DNA of 64,000 nt from Bosea sp. F3-2 (lineage in GTDB: Bacteria > Pseudomonadota > Alphaproteobacteria > Rhizobiales > Beijerinckiaceae), in assembly GCF_008253865.1 (NCBI RefSeq), contig NZ_CP042331.1, positions 5,483,501 through 5,547,500 on the forward strand, given 5' to 3'. This document shows positions 7,236 to 16,862 of this stretch, piece after piece. Under the pieces are notes generated by a model. That model saw only the letters and a program-made list of their open reading frames with translations, made no database searches and was not told the origin of the DNA. Position 1 is the first letter of the stretch. Each line of letters opens with the position of its first letter. A program made the translations under genes and the position numbers.

Positions 7236-8651
7236 ATGAACCAGACGACCCGCCTGTGGGGCGGACGCTTCCGCAAGCCGCCGGATCCACGGCTGATGAA
7301 GCTGTCGAGCGCGGCCGGCGAGCACGCCAGGCTGGTGCCGCAGGATGTCGCGGGCGGCAAGGCGCACGCCGCCGAACTCGGACGCGCGGGACTGCTGACG
7401 ACGCAGGAACTCGACACCATTCTGACCGCGCTCGATGCGATCGCGCGGGACACGGTCGAAGGTCGGATCGCACCGGGGCCGCAGGACGAGGATGTCCATA
7501 CCTTCATCGAGCGCATCCTGACCGAGCGGATCGGCTCGACCGGCGCCAAGCTGCGGGCCGGGCGCTCGCGCAACGACCAGGCCGCCAACAACCTCAAGCT
7601 CTATCTGCGTGCGAAATCGCGCGCGCTGGCGGGAATGCTGGCGGAGCTGCTCGACGCCATCGCCGATCAGGCCGAACTGCACGCAGCTTCGGTCAGCCCC
7701 GGCTTCACCCATCTCCAGAGCGCCCAGCCGGTCACCTTCGGCCACTGGCTGATGGCGCATGGCCAGGTGTTAATGCGCGACGCTTCGCGCCTGACCGACT
7801 GGGAGAAGCGCTCCGGCCAGTCCCCGCTCGGTGCGGCAGCGCTCGCCGGCTCGGCGATCACGCTCAATCCCGAACTCAGCGCCAAGGCGCTCGGCTATGA
7901 CGGGCCGTTCGAGAATTCGGTCGATGCGGTCGGTGCGCGCGACCATGTCGCGGAGTTCCTGTTCGTCGCCGCCATGCTGGCGACGAACCTGTCGCGGCTC
8001 GCCGAGGAGGTGACGCTGTGGGCCTCCCGGCAATTCGCCTGGGTGACGCTGGACGACGCCTTCGCCACCGGCTCCTCGATCATGCCGCAGAAGAAGAACC
8101 CGGATATCGCGGAAATCTCGCGCGGCCGGGCGGCGCGGCTGACCGGCGATCTCGTCGCCATGCTCGGAGCGTTGAAGGGGCTGCCGCTTTCCTATAACCG
8201 CGACCTCGCCGAGGACAAGCACGCTGCCTTCGACGCCGTTGACGTGCTGGAAGAGGTGCTGCCGGCCTTCGCCGGGCTGATCGCCAGCATGAGCGCCGAC
8301 GCCAAGACAATGCGCGCCCAGGCCGGTTCCGGTTTCGCGCTGGCGACCGAGGTGGCGGATCATCTCGCCCGCAAGGGCGTGCCTTTCGCCGAGGCGCATG
8401 AGATCACGGGGGCGCTGGTGCGCTATTGCGAGGAAATGGGCCGGGAGCTGGAGTCGCTCGATGCGGTCGACCTCAGGGCGGTCGATCCGCGGCTCGATGC
8501 CGGGGTGCTCGACCATCTGACGCTCGATGCCGCGGTCGCCGCGCGCAGCGGCCATGGCGGCACCGCGCCCGAGCGCGTGCGCGAACAGATCGCCCGCTTC
8601 CGCGACAAGCTTGCCGCCCTCGAAACCTGGAGCCGGGAGACGGGCCAATGA
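7236..8651 (+). CDS. Argininosuccinate lyase family protein (ArgH paralogue, probably catabolic)
   Basis: A 471-residue member of the fumarase/aspartase superfamily. ArgH landmarks are present: RLWGGRF at the N-terminus, GRSRNDQ, the GFTHLQSAQPVTFGHW block with its catalytic histidine, and the flexible loop GSSIMPQKKNPD with the catalytic serine. Several pocket positions differ from biosynthetic ArgH as I remember it: GKLHTGRSRND is AKLRAGRSRND here, and the early S-x-x-x-D substrate contact reads A-x-x-x-H. The ATG at 7236 follows AAGGGAGGA. The stop overlaps the permease start (ATGA), so the lyase is co-made with an amino-acid importer. It may cleave an N-substituted aspartate taken up by that importer, as the related EDDS lyase does. 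True ArgH remains possible. Confidence 0.85.
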   Translation: MNQTTRLWGGRFRKPPDPRLMKLSSAAGEHARLVPQDVAGGKAHAAELGRAGLLTTQELDTILTALDAIARDTVEGRIAPGPQDEDVHTFIERILTERIGSTGAKLRAGRSRNDQAANNLKLYLRAKSRALAGMLAELLDAIADQAELHAASVSPGFTHLQSAQPVTFGHWLMAHGQVLMRDASRLTDWEKRSGQSPLGAAALAGSAITLNPELSAKALGYDGPFENSVDAVGARDHVAEFLFVAAMLATNLSRLAEEVTLWASRQFAWVTLDDAFATGSSIMPQKKNPDIAEISRGRAARLTGDLVAMLGALKGLPLSYNRDLAEDKHAAFDAVDVLEEVLPAFAGLIASMSADAKTMRAQAGSGFALATEVADHLARKGVPFAEAHEITGALVRYCEEMGRELESLDAVDLRAVDPRLDAGVLDHLTLDAAVAARSGHGGTAPERVREQIARFRDKLAALETWSRETGQ

Positions 8652-9541
8652 GCGTCGCCACTTCGCCGATCAGCCGCCGCGACCTCGCCCAGGTCTCGCA
8701 TCTGAGAATCGTGCCGCGGCGCTTTTACGGGCGCTGGGTCGCGTCAGCGATCATCCTCGCCATCCTCGCCTGGGTGGTGATGGCCTTCGTCGAGGGTGAT
8801 ATCGCCTGGCCGGTGGTCCGACAGTTCTTCACCGCGCCGGCGATCCTCTCGGGCCTCGGCAACACGCTGATCATGACCGTCTGCGCCATGGCGCTCGGCA
8901 TCGTGCTCGGTGTGATCTTCGCGATCATGTACATGTCGCCGAACCCGGTGCTGCGCAGCGTGGCGCTGTTCTACATCTGGTTCTTCCGCGGCACGCCGCT
9001 GCTGCTGCAGCTCCTGATCTGGTTCAACCTGGCGCTGGTCTTCCCGACCATCGGCATTCCCGGCCTGTTCTCCTGGCGCACGATCGATGTGATCGGCCCG
9101 TTCATGGCGACGCTGCTCGGGCTCGGCATGAACCAGGGCGCCTACACCGCCGAGGTGGTGCGCGGCGGCATCCTCTCCGTCGACACCGGCCAGACCGAAG
9201 CCGCCAAGGCGATCGGCATGACCCGGCTGACGACGCTGCGCCGGATCGTGCTGCCGCAGGCGATGCGCGTCATCATCCCGCCGGTCGGCAACGAGGTGAT
9301 CAGCATGGTCAAGCTGACCTCGGTGGCGAGCGTGATCCAGTATGCCGAGATCCTGCGCAACGCGCAGACGATCTACTACGCCAATGCCCGCGTCATCGAA
9401 TTGCTGATCGTCGCCGCCGGCTGGTATCTGCTCGTGGTGACGCTTCTGCAGATCGGACAGTATTTCCTCGAACGCCACTTCTCGAAGGGGCGGGGAGGGC
9501 GGCGCACCAAGCGCGCCGCGGTGCAGGAGGAACCGGCATGA
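8648..9541 (+). CDS. Polar amino-acid ABC transporter permease
   Basis: A 297-residue inner-membrane permease of the HisM/GlnP family. It has a leading cytoplasmic segment of about 30 residues, several transmembrane spans, the WFFRGTPLLLQLLIWFN block typical of polar amino-acid permeases, and the coupling motif EAAKAIGMTRLTTLRRIVLP. The ATG overlaps the lyase stop codon and the gene's own TGA overlaps the ATPase start, so the three genes are translationally coupled. Only one permease is present, so it probably acts as a homodimer. The substrate is unknown; the lyase suggests an acidic or aspartyl compound. Confidence 0.92.
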   Translation: MSVATSPISRRDLAQVSHLRIVPRRFYGRWVASAIILAILAWVVMAFVEGDIAWPVVRQFFTAPAILSGLGNTLIMTVCAMALGIVLGVIFAIMYMSPNPVLRSVALFYIWFFRGTPLLLQLLIWFNLALVFPTIGIPGLFSWRTIDVIGPFMATLLGLGMNQGAYTAEVVRGGILSVDTGQTEAAKAIGMTRLTTLRRIVLPQAMRVIIPPVGNEVISMVKLTSVASVIQYAEILRNAQTIYYANARVIELLIVAAGWYLLVVTLLQIGQYFLERHFSKGRGGRRTKRAAVQEEPA

Positions 9542-10332
9542 ACGCGGTGGCGAACACGGCCGTGGCCGATAGTGCGATCGTTACAATCGCCAATGTCAGC
9601 AAGTTCTTCGGTGACCTTAAGGCGCTGAACGACGTGTCGCTCTCGATCGAGCCCGGCATGGTCCAGTGCATCATCGGGCCATCGGGTTCGGGCAAGTCGA
9701 CGCTGCTGCGCTGCATCAACCAGCTCGAGAAGATCGACCAGGGCGCGATCCGCGTCGATGGCGAGCTGATCGGCTATCGCCGCGTCGGCGACGAGCTACA
9801 CGAGCTGACCGATCCGGAGATCGCGCGCCAGCGCCTCGTCACCGGCATGGTCTTCCAGCGCTTCAACCTGTTCAACCACATGACGGCGCTGCAGAACATC
9901 ATCGAGGGGCCGCTCACCGTGCTGAAGCGGCCGCGCAAGGAGATCGTCGCCGAGGCGATGGCATTGCTGGAGCGCGTCGGCCTTGCCGACAAGCGCGATT
10001 CCTATCCGAGCGAGCTCTCGGGCGGGCAGCAGCAGCGCATTGCCATCGCCCGTGCCTTGGCGATGAAGCCGAAGCTGATGCTGTTCGACGAGCCGACCTC
10101 GGCGCTCGACCCCGAGCTCGTCGGCGAGGTGCTGGGCGTGATGCGCGATCTCGCGGCCTCCGGCATGACGATGATCGTGGTCACGCATGAGCTCGGCTTC
10201 GCCCGCGAAGTGGCCAACGACGTCGTCTTCATGGACAAGGGCGAGATCGTCGAGCAGGGGCCGCCGCAGACCGTTCTCGTCGCGCCGAAACAGGCGCGCA
10301 CGCGCGACTTCATCGCCGCTGTCCTGAAGTGA
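9538..10332 (+). CDS. Amino-acid ABC transporter ATP-binding protein
   Basis: A 264-residue ATPase of the HisP/GlnQ family. Walker A is GPSGSGKST, the signature is LSGGQQQR, Walker B is LMLFDEPTSALD, and the switch histidine is in VVTHELGF. Starting with ATG in the permease stop (ATGA), it is coupled to the permease. The segment between Walker A and the signature contains 'RVGDELHELTDPEIARQR', somewhat longer than in the usual GlnQ. A 46-base palindrome lies between it and the binding-protein gene. Confidence 0.94.
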   Translation: MNAVANTAVADSAIVTIANVSKFFGDLKALNDVSLSIEPGMVQCIIGPSGSGKSTLLRCINQLEKIDQGAIRVDGELIGYRRVGDELHELTDPEIARQRLVTGMVFQRFNLFNHMTALQNIIEGPLTVLKRPRKEIVAEAMALLERVGLADKRDSYPSELSGGQQQRIAIARALAMKPKLMLFDEPTSALDPELVGEVLGVMRDLAASGMTMIVVTHELGFAREVANDVVFMDKGEIVEQGPPQTVLVAPKQARTRDFIAAVLK

Positions 10333-10358
10333 CGACAGCGAGATTCTTGGAGTTCAAC

Positions 10359-10404
10359 GCATTGCTTTAAGCGAAAAGCCGGTTCCCAGTTTTTCGCGCA
10401 ATGC
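10359..10404. repeat. Palindromic repeat, family D
   Basis: GCATTGC and GCAATGC form the outer arms, with GCGAAAA/TTTTCGC inside and CCGGTTCCCA in the middle. It is the second of three copies in the window (also 3181-3227 and 49500-49545). It lies between the ATPase and solute-binding-protein genes of one operon, where a folded RNA could change the relative yield of the binding protein. Confidence 0.8.
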
Positions 10405-10431
10405 TTCAAGGTTCATAACAGGGAGAGACCC

Positions 10432-11262
10432 ATGCTTCGTTTGACCATTGCCGCGGCCCTGCTCGCCGGCACAGCGCTCACCGCGCAGGCCCAGGCCCTG
10501 CCGGACCGCATCAAGACCGCCGGCAAGATCGTGATCGCGACCCAGCCGAATTATCCGCCGATCGCCTTCAAGGACGTGGCGACCAACCAGCTCGCCGGCT
10601 TTGACATCGAATTGGGCGAGGCCATCGCCAAGGAGCTCGGCCTCAAGGTCGAGTGGCAGGAGACCGCCTTCGCCCAGATGCTGCCCTCGCTGCAGACCGG
10701 CCGCGTCGATGCAGTCATGGCCGGCATGAGCGACCTGCCGGCGCGCCGCGAGACCGCGGACTTCATCGACTATCTGGATTCCGGCGCGCAGTTCTACACG
10801 GTCACGGCTTTCAAGGACACGATCAAGACCCCGGAGGATCTCTGCGGCAAGAGCGTCGGCGCCAGCCGCTCGACCAACTGGCCGAAGCAGATCGGCGAGT
10901 GGAGCGATGCGAACTGCGTCGCCAAGGGCAAGCCGGCGATCAACGTGGTCGGCACCGAGGGCTCGGTCGATGCCCGCACCCAGCTCAAGACGCAGCGCCT
11001 GCAGGGCGGCGTCCAGGGCAGCGAGACGATGAGCCATTTCCAGAAGCTGGAGCCGAACACCTACATCCCGCTCGGCAAGCCCTTTACCAGCTCGCTCTCC
11101 GGCATCCCCTTCGCCAAGACGGCCGAGGGCACGCAGCTGCGCGACGCCGTCAAGGCCGCGCTCGATCGCCTGCAGGCGAACGGCACCTATGACGCGCTGA
11201 TCCAGAAGTACGGCCTGCTCGACAACGCGGTGAAGCCGATCACGGTCAACCAGGGCAAGTAA
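10432..11262 (+). CDS. Amino-acid ABC transporter substrate-binding protein
   Basis: A 276-residue periplasmic binding protein (SBP_bac_3 type). An N-terminal signal peptide is visible (about 22 residues, hydrophobic core LTIAAALLAGTAL, cleavage near AQA-QA). The mature part starts with DRIKTAGKIVIATQPNYPP, followed by GFDIELGEAIAKELGLKVEW and the DAVMAGMSDLPARRE block, all typical of polar amino-acid receptors. The ATG follows GGGAGAGACC. Last gene of the lyase-transporter operon; a family A palindrome follows it. Confidence 0.93.
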   Translation: MLRLTIAAALLAGTALTAQAQALPDRIKTAGKIVIATQPNYPPIAFKDVATNQLAGFDIELGEAIAKELGLKVEWQETAFAQMLPSLQTGRVDAVMAGMSDLPARRETADFIDYLDSGAQFYTVTAFKDTIKTPEDLCGKSVGASRSTNWPKQIGEWSDANCVAKGKPAINVVGTEGSVDARTQLKTQRLQGGVQGSETMSHFQKLEPNTYIPLGKPFTSSLSGIPFAKTAEGTQLRDAVKAALDRLQANGTYDALIQKYGLLDNAVKPITVNQGK

Positions 11263-11313
11263 GCCGTCTGGGTGGTGAGGCCCTCAGCCTTGCTGCCACG
11301 CAACGACCACGCT

Positions 11314-11420
11314 GTCATTCCGGGCGCAGCGAAGCGGAGACCCGGAATCCGTCGGAGAGCGCACGGCGCCCTATGATGGATTCCGGATCTGCGCGGCTTC
11401 GCCGCTTGTCCGGAATGACG
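11314..11420. repeat. Palindromic repeat, family A (GTCATTCCGG...CCGGAATGAC)
   Basis: The ends are exact reverse complements (GTCATTCCGG and CCGGAATGAC). Inside are GGAGACCCGGAATCC and GATGGATTCCGG, which pair with each other. Relatives are at 12720, 31880, 53383, 54585 and 60212, with a half copy at 27082. This copy lies between the binding-protein gene and zapE; the rest of 11263-11514 holds nothing else I recognise. Confidence 0.85.
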
Positions 11421-11514
11421 GCGTTCTGCTGAAGCTCTCCCGAGCGGGGTTGCGGTGGCGGCGGTGCTGCCGTAACCCGGTCTGGTCTTTTCCGGATCGC
11501 CACCGCCTGCCGCC

Positions 11515-12693
11515 ATGACAGTCTCGATCACCGACCGTTACGCCGCCCTGGTCGAGGCGGGCGCCATCGAGCGCGATCCGGCGCAGGTGGCGGCGGTGAA
11601 GAAGCTCGAGGCGCTGACGGCGGCGCTGGCCGCCCGCCGCCTCGCGCGCAAGGGCAGCGCGCTGGGCTGGCTCTTCGGCAAGAAGCCGGATACGGCGCAG
11701 GCGCCGAAGGGGCTCTATATCTGGGGCTCGGTCGGCCGCGGCAAGACCATGCTGATGGACATGTTCTTCGAGGCTGCGCCGGTGAAGCGCAAGCGCCGCG
11801 TGCATTTCCACGAGTTCCTCGCCGACGTCCACCGCCGCATCAACGCCTACCGGCAGAAGATCAAGAGCGGCGAGGTCAAGGATTCCGATCCGATCGCACC
11901 GGTTGCGGCAGATCTCGCGGAAGAAGCCTATCTGCTCTGCTTCGACGAGTTCACGGTGACCGACATCGCCGATGCGATGATCCTCGGGCGGCTGTTCACG
12001 GCGCTCTTCGCCGCCGGTATCGTCGTGGTGGCAACCTCCAATGTCGAGCCGTCCCGCCTCTATGAGGGCGGGCTCAACCGGGCGCTGTTCCTGCCCTTCA
12101 TCCAGCTGCTGCAGAGCAAGGTCGAGGTTCTCAAGCTCGACGCTCGCACCGATTTCCGGCTGGAGAAGCTCGGCGGCGCGCCGGTCTACCATGTGCCCGC
12201 CGATGCGAAGGCCAGGGCCGCTCTCGATACCGTCTTCAAGGCGATTTCCGGCGCGGCCCACGGGCATAAGGCAGTGCTGAGCGTGCAGGGCCACGAGCTC
12301 GTCGTGCCGCATGCGGCGGACGGCGTGGCGCGGGCGCACTTCACCGATCTGTGCTCCCAGGCCTATGGAGCCTCGGACTACATCGCCCTGGCGCAGCGCT
12401 TCCATACGCTGGTGCTCGACGACATTCCGATCCTCGATTACGACCGGCGCAACGAGGCCAAGCGCTTCATCATCCTGATCGACACGCTCTACGAGCACCA
12501 TGTGAAGCTCGTCGCCTCGGCGGCGGCAGAGCCGCATGAACTCTACCATGCGAAGCAGGGGCGCGAGGCCTTCGAGTTCGACCGCACCGTCTCGCGGCTG
12601 ATCGAGATGCGCTCGGAGGATTATCTCGCGCTGCCGCATGGAAGGCCGGATTCGGTGGCGAGCGGCGATACAACGGGGCTGGTGGAGACGTGA
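11515..12693 (+). CDS. zapE: Cell division protein ZapE (AFG1-like ATPase)
   Basis: A 392-residue P-loop ATPase of the AFG1/ZapE family; in E. coli ZapE acts on the Z-ring, and in mitochondria AFG1 acts in protein quality control. Walker A is GSVGRGKT at 71-78, right after GLYIW, and Walker B is LLCFDEF at 140-146 followed by VTDIADAMIL. The HFHEFLADVHRRI block between them is typical of this family, as is the late DDIPILDYDRRNEAKRFI segment. The length matches bacterial ZapE. In many alphaproteobacteria zapE lies just ahead of mdh and the suc genes, as here. Confidence 0.93.
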   Translation: MTVSITDRYAALVEAGAIERDPAQVAAVKKLEALTAALAARRLARKGSALGWLFGKKPDTAQAPKGLYIWGSVGRGKTMLMDMFFEAAPVKRKRRVHFHEFLADVHRRINAYRQKIKSGEVKDSDPIAPVAADLAEEAYLLCFDEFTVTDIADAMILGRLFTALFAAGIVVVATSNVEPSRLYEGGLNRALFLPFIQLLQSKVEVLKLDARTDFRLEKLGGAPVYHVPADAKARAALDTVFKAISGAAHGHKAVLSVQGHELVVPHAADGVARAHFTDLCSQAYGASDYIALAQRFHTLVLDDIPILDYDRRNEAKRFIILIDTLYEHHVKLVASAAAEPHELYHAKQGREAFEFDRTVSRLIEMRSEDYLALPHGRPDSVASGDTTGLVET

Positions 12694-12719
12694 GCGTGAG
12701 GCGAGCTCAGATCCCTGCC

Positions 12720-12862
12720 GTCATTCCGGAGCGCCCGAAGGGCGAGCCCGGAACCCATGAACACGCCGTTCGAAATCGGGCCGCAGCCTGCGAGGTGCCT
12801 CCCGCGTGGACGCCGGTGTTCATGGGTTCCGGGCTCATCGCTGCGCGATGCCCCGGAATGAC
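12720..12862. repeat. Palindromic repeat, family A
   Basis: GTCATTCCGG starts and CCGGAATGAC ends the element. Inside, GAACCCATGAACACGCCG pairs with CGGCGTGTTCATGGG-like sequence (GCCGGTGTTCATGGGTTC) near 12813-12830. It fills the space between zapE and the TetR gene. Confidence 0.8.
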
Positions 12863-12899
12863 GGCGGTGGGGTGCCCCGCTCCGGGAGACCTATGAGCC

Positions 12900-13499
12900 A
12901 TGCCGCAGCGCGAGCCGAGCGAGACCCGCATCCTTTCGGTCGCCAGCGAGCATCTGCGCAAGTTCGGGCTGAAGCGCTTCACCGTCGTCGCCGTGGCGGA
13001 AGAGGCGGGCATGACCCATGCCAATGTCTACCGCTACTTTCCCTCGCGCGTGGCGCTGATCGACGCCGTGGTCGATGTCTGGCTGAAGGCGACCGAGCGC
13101 AAGCTCGCGGACATCGCCGATGGCCCCGACCCGGCTGACGACAAGCTCGAACGGCTGATCCTGGCGCTGGCCAAGGCCAATCGCGACCTGTTGCAGGAAG
13201 ACCCGCATCTCTTCGCGGCGCTGTCGCTGGCCGTCGCCAAGCGCCATGCCATCAGCCGGCGCAACCGCACGCGGGTGAGGGCCCTGTTCGAGCGTGTCGT
13301 CGACGAGGGGGTCGCAACGGGCGTCTTCGAGCCGCGCGACCGCGAGCGCGCCGTCGCCTTCGTCATCGATGCGACGAACCGCTTCATTCACCCTGCCTCG
13401 TTGGCGCTGGAAGCCGACGTGCCGCAGGCCTCGGTGGACACGCGGCTGTCCACCTTGATCCGGGTGATCCTGCGGGTGCTCGGCAGTGGGATCGTGTGA
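12900..13499 (+). CDS. TetR-family transcriptional regulator
   Basis: A 199-residue regulator. The N-terminal TetR helix-turn-helix covers about residues 8-55: TRILSVASEHLRKFGLKRFT, then VAEEAGMTHANVYRYFPSR. The remaining helical domain is not recognised. The ATG at 12900 is chosen because it begins right before the domain; another ATG at 12893 is in a different frame. It lies between zapE and mdh with palindromic or AT-rich sequence on both sides; an inverted repeat at 13516-13537, just after its stop codon, could be a binding site. Confidence 0.88.
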   Translation: MPQREPSETRILSVASEHLRKFGLKRFTVVAVAEEAGMTHANVYRYFPSRVALIDAVVDVWLKATERKLADIADGPDPADDKLERLILALAKANRDLLQEDPHLFAALSLAVAKRHAISRRNRTRVRALFERVVDEGVATGVFEPRDRERAVAFVIDATNRFIHPASLALEADVPQASVDTRLSTLIRVILRVLGSGIV

Positions 13500-13813
13500 A
13501 TAATCTGGTTACGAATTACAATCTCTGTAAATTGTAACTTGTGCTTTTTATCCCAAACGGAACTGGGTGGGCGAGGCGACTTTCGATAAGTCTTTGAAAA
13601 ATCGAGCTTGGCTTCGCGCAGATCGTCCCATCTGCGTCCAACGCCCGAGAAAAGCCGCTTTTCGGGCAAGGGTTGCGGCAAAAGCCCGGTTTGGGCCAAA
13701 GGAACGCACGGTTCGGCCGGCCCCCCGGCCTGCCGCAGAGCCAAGGCATTTTGAATCCCGAAGCCGGCAACTGCCGGTGTCGATGGTAGCGCCAGAAACA
13801 AAAGGACTAGGCA
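13500..13813. promoter_or_regulatory. Upstream region of mdh with an AT-rich dyad
   Basis: No gene is seen in these 314 bases. The first 60 are unusually AT-rich for the window and contain TTACAAT (13516-13522) and ATTGTAA (13531-13537), a perfect inverted repeat with 8 bases between. Further on, GAAAAGC and GCTTTTCGGGC form a small hairpin near 13651-13671. The mdh promoter should be here; I cannot assign -35 and -10 elements with confidence. Confidence 0.5.
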
Positions 13814-14779
13814 ATGGCCCGTAAGAAGATCGCCCTCATCGGCTCCGGCCAGATCGGTGGCACGCTCGCCCACCTCGCCGGCCTCAAGGAACTGGGGGAC
13901 GTCGTCCTGTTCGACATCGCCGAGGGCATCCCGCAGGGCAAGGGCCTCGACATCGCCGAGTCCGCTCCGGTCGACGGCTTCGACGCCGGCTACAAGGGCA
14001 CGAACACCTATGAGGACATCAAGGGCGCCGACGTCGTGATCGTCACCGCCGGCGTGCCGCGCAAGCCCGGCATGAGCCGCGACGACCTGATCGGCATCAA
14101 CCTGAAGGTGATGAAGTCGGTCGGCGAGGGCATCAAGCAGTATGCGCCGAAGGCCTTCGTGATCTGCATCACCAACCCGCTCGACGCCATGGTCTGGGCG
14201 CTCCAGAAATTCTCGGGCATCAAGCCGAACATGATCTGCGGCATGGCCGGCGTGCTCGACTCCGCCCGCTTCCGCCATTTCCTCGCCGAGGAGTTCCAGG
14301 TTTCGGTCAAGGACGTCTCGGCCTTCGTGCTCGGCGGCCATGGCGACGACATGGTACCGCTGGTCCGCTACTCGGGCGTCGCCGGCGTCCCGCTGCCGGA
14401 CCTCGTCAAGATGAAGTGGACGACGCAGGAGAAGCTGGACGCCATCGTCGAGCGCACCCGCAAGGGCGGCGGCGAGATCGTCAACCTGCTCAAGACCGGC
14501 TCGGCCTTCTACGCGCCGGCTGCTTCCGCCATCGCGATGGCGGAGAGCTACCTCAAGGACCAGAAGCGCGTCCTGCCGGCCGCGGCCTATCTCAAGGGCC
14601 AGTACGGCGTGAAGGACATGTTCGTCGGCGTGCCGGTGGTGATCGGCGCCAAGGGCGTCGAGCGGGTCGTGAAGATCCGCCTCAATGGCGCCGAGAAGGA
14701 GATGCTGGCGAAGTCGGTCGCCTCGGTGCAGGGCCTCGTCGACGCCTGCAAGGGCGTCGACGCATCGCTGGCCGGCTAA
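13814..14779 (+). CDS. mdh: Malate dehydrogenase
   Basis: NAD-dependent malate dehydrogenase of the lactate-dehydrogenase-like type (321 residues), oxidising malate to oxaloacetate in the TCA cycle. The nucleotide-binding loop GSGQIGG is at residues 10-16. The PRKPGMSRDDLIGIN segment carries substrate arginines, and the catalytic histidine is in LGGHGDDMVPL. The ATG at 13814 has AAAGGA upstream. It opens the TCA block; sucC follows after the oppositely oriented 2OG-Fe(II) oxygenase gene, so mdh and sucCD are not directly contiguous. Confidence 0.97.
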   Translation: MARKKIALIGSGQIGGTLAHLAGLKELGDVVLFDIAEGIPQGKGLDIAESAPVDGFDAGYKGTNTYEDIKGADVVIVTAGVPRKPGMSRDDLIGINLKVMKSVGEGIKQYAPKAFVICITNPLDAMVWALQKFSGIKPNMICGMAGVLDSARFRHFLAEEFQVSVKDVSAFVLGGHGDDMVPLVRYSGVAGVPLPDLVKMKWTTQEKLDAIVERTRKGGGEIVNLLKTGSAFYAPAASAIAMAESYLKDQKRVLPAAAYLKGQYGVKDMFVGVPVVIGAKGVERVVKIRLNGAEKEMLAKSVASVQGLVDACKGVDASLAG

Positions 14780-14841
14780 GGCGAGCGATGCGCCGGGCGC
14801 AGGCACATAAGCAGCAGGTTATCGGGGGACAGCTGCGGCCG

Positions 14842-15480
14842 TCACCCGAGATGCAGCACCTTCTTGACAAGGTGGGTGAAGGAGCCGCGGCTCTTCTTGC
14901 GCTCGACGTCGGCCTGGCTTCTGAGCCAGGTCATCTGGACGACGCGCCGCTCGCCGACGAAGGATGTGTGCCCGTGCCAGGAGTTGTCCGCGCGACGGAA
15001 CGCGAAGAGCGAGCCGGTGACCGGGCTGATCTCCTCCTTCATGTTCTCGAAGTCGGTGCCGTTGTAGAGCACCCGCAGGCGTCCGGCGGGCGAGTCCTGC
15101 CAGGCGTCGTTGAGATAGACGAGCAGGGTCGCGATCTTCGACTCGCTGTCGGTATGGATGCGTCCATCCTTCGCGGCGGAGAGCTTGCGGATCGTGATCA
15201 TCTTCGGCTTGTCGACGAGGTCGATGTCGAGCTTTTCGGAGACGATCTCGGACATCTCGCGGCCCTTCATCTCCTCAAGGAGTTTCGCGAAGGCGCCATG
15301 CCGGTCGAGGTCTTCCTCGGGGTGGTAGCCCGACTCGCGAATGTTGGGGAAATCGCTGCGCAAGTTGTCGACAGCCCCCGGCAAGATGACGTTGCTGGCC
15401 ACCAAGTAGTTGTAGGGTTCTCGCTCGGTCCGCGCGGAGCGAACGGAATCGATGTTGATGCAGGAATACGACATCGGCAT
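14842..15480 (-). CDS. 2OG-Fe(II) oxygenase family protein
   Basis: A 212-residue protein with the jelly-roll signature of 2-oxoglutarate/Fe(II) dioxygenases: the metal motif H109-x-D111 in 'GRIHTDSESKIATLLVYLND', a distal histidine in SWHGHTSF (169 or 171), and the 2-oxoglutarate arginine in GERRVVQMTWL. It resembles small prolyl-4-hydroxylase-like enzymes, but the substrate is unknown. The start at 15480 is chosen over 15495 because GGAGGA lies 7 bases before it. It is read against its neighbours, between mdh and sucC, and uses the product of the upstream TCA steps as co-substrate; whether that neighbourhood is functional is open. Confidence 0.85.
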   Translation of the reverse strand: MPMSYSCINIDSVRSARTEREPYNYLVASNVILPGAVDNLRSDFPNIRESGYHPEEDLDRHGAFAKLLEEMKGREMSEIVSEKLDIDLVDKPKMITIRKLSAAKDGRIHTDSESKIATLLVYLNDAWQDSPAGRLRVLYNGTDFENMKEEISPVTGSLFAFRRADNSWHGHTSFVGERRVVQMTWLRSQADVERKKSRGSFTHLVKKVLHLG

Positions 15481-15656
15481 AGGTTGATCCTCCAATCAGA
15501 TCTTCAGTCTGATTGTTCCGTCCTATCATCGAAATCCTCGGCCACGCAATCGGCCGCGAGGGCCGCTCGCGCCGGGGTTTCGCCGTCTTCGACCAGCTGG
15601 GGTACGGTGCCCGGTTCCGGCCCCTCTTTTTCCAAAGCCCAGTCAGGAGCTACCGG

Positions 15657-16853
<1,197 letters not shown>

Positions 16854-16862
16854 GGAGCAGAC

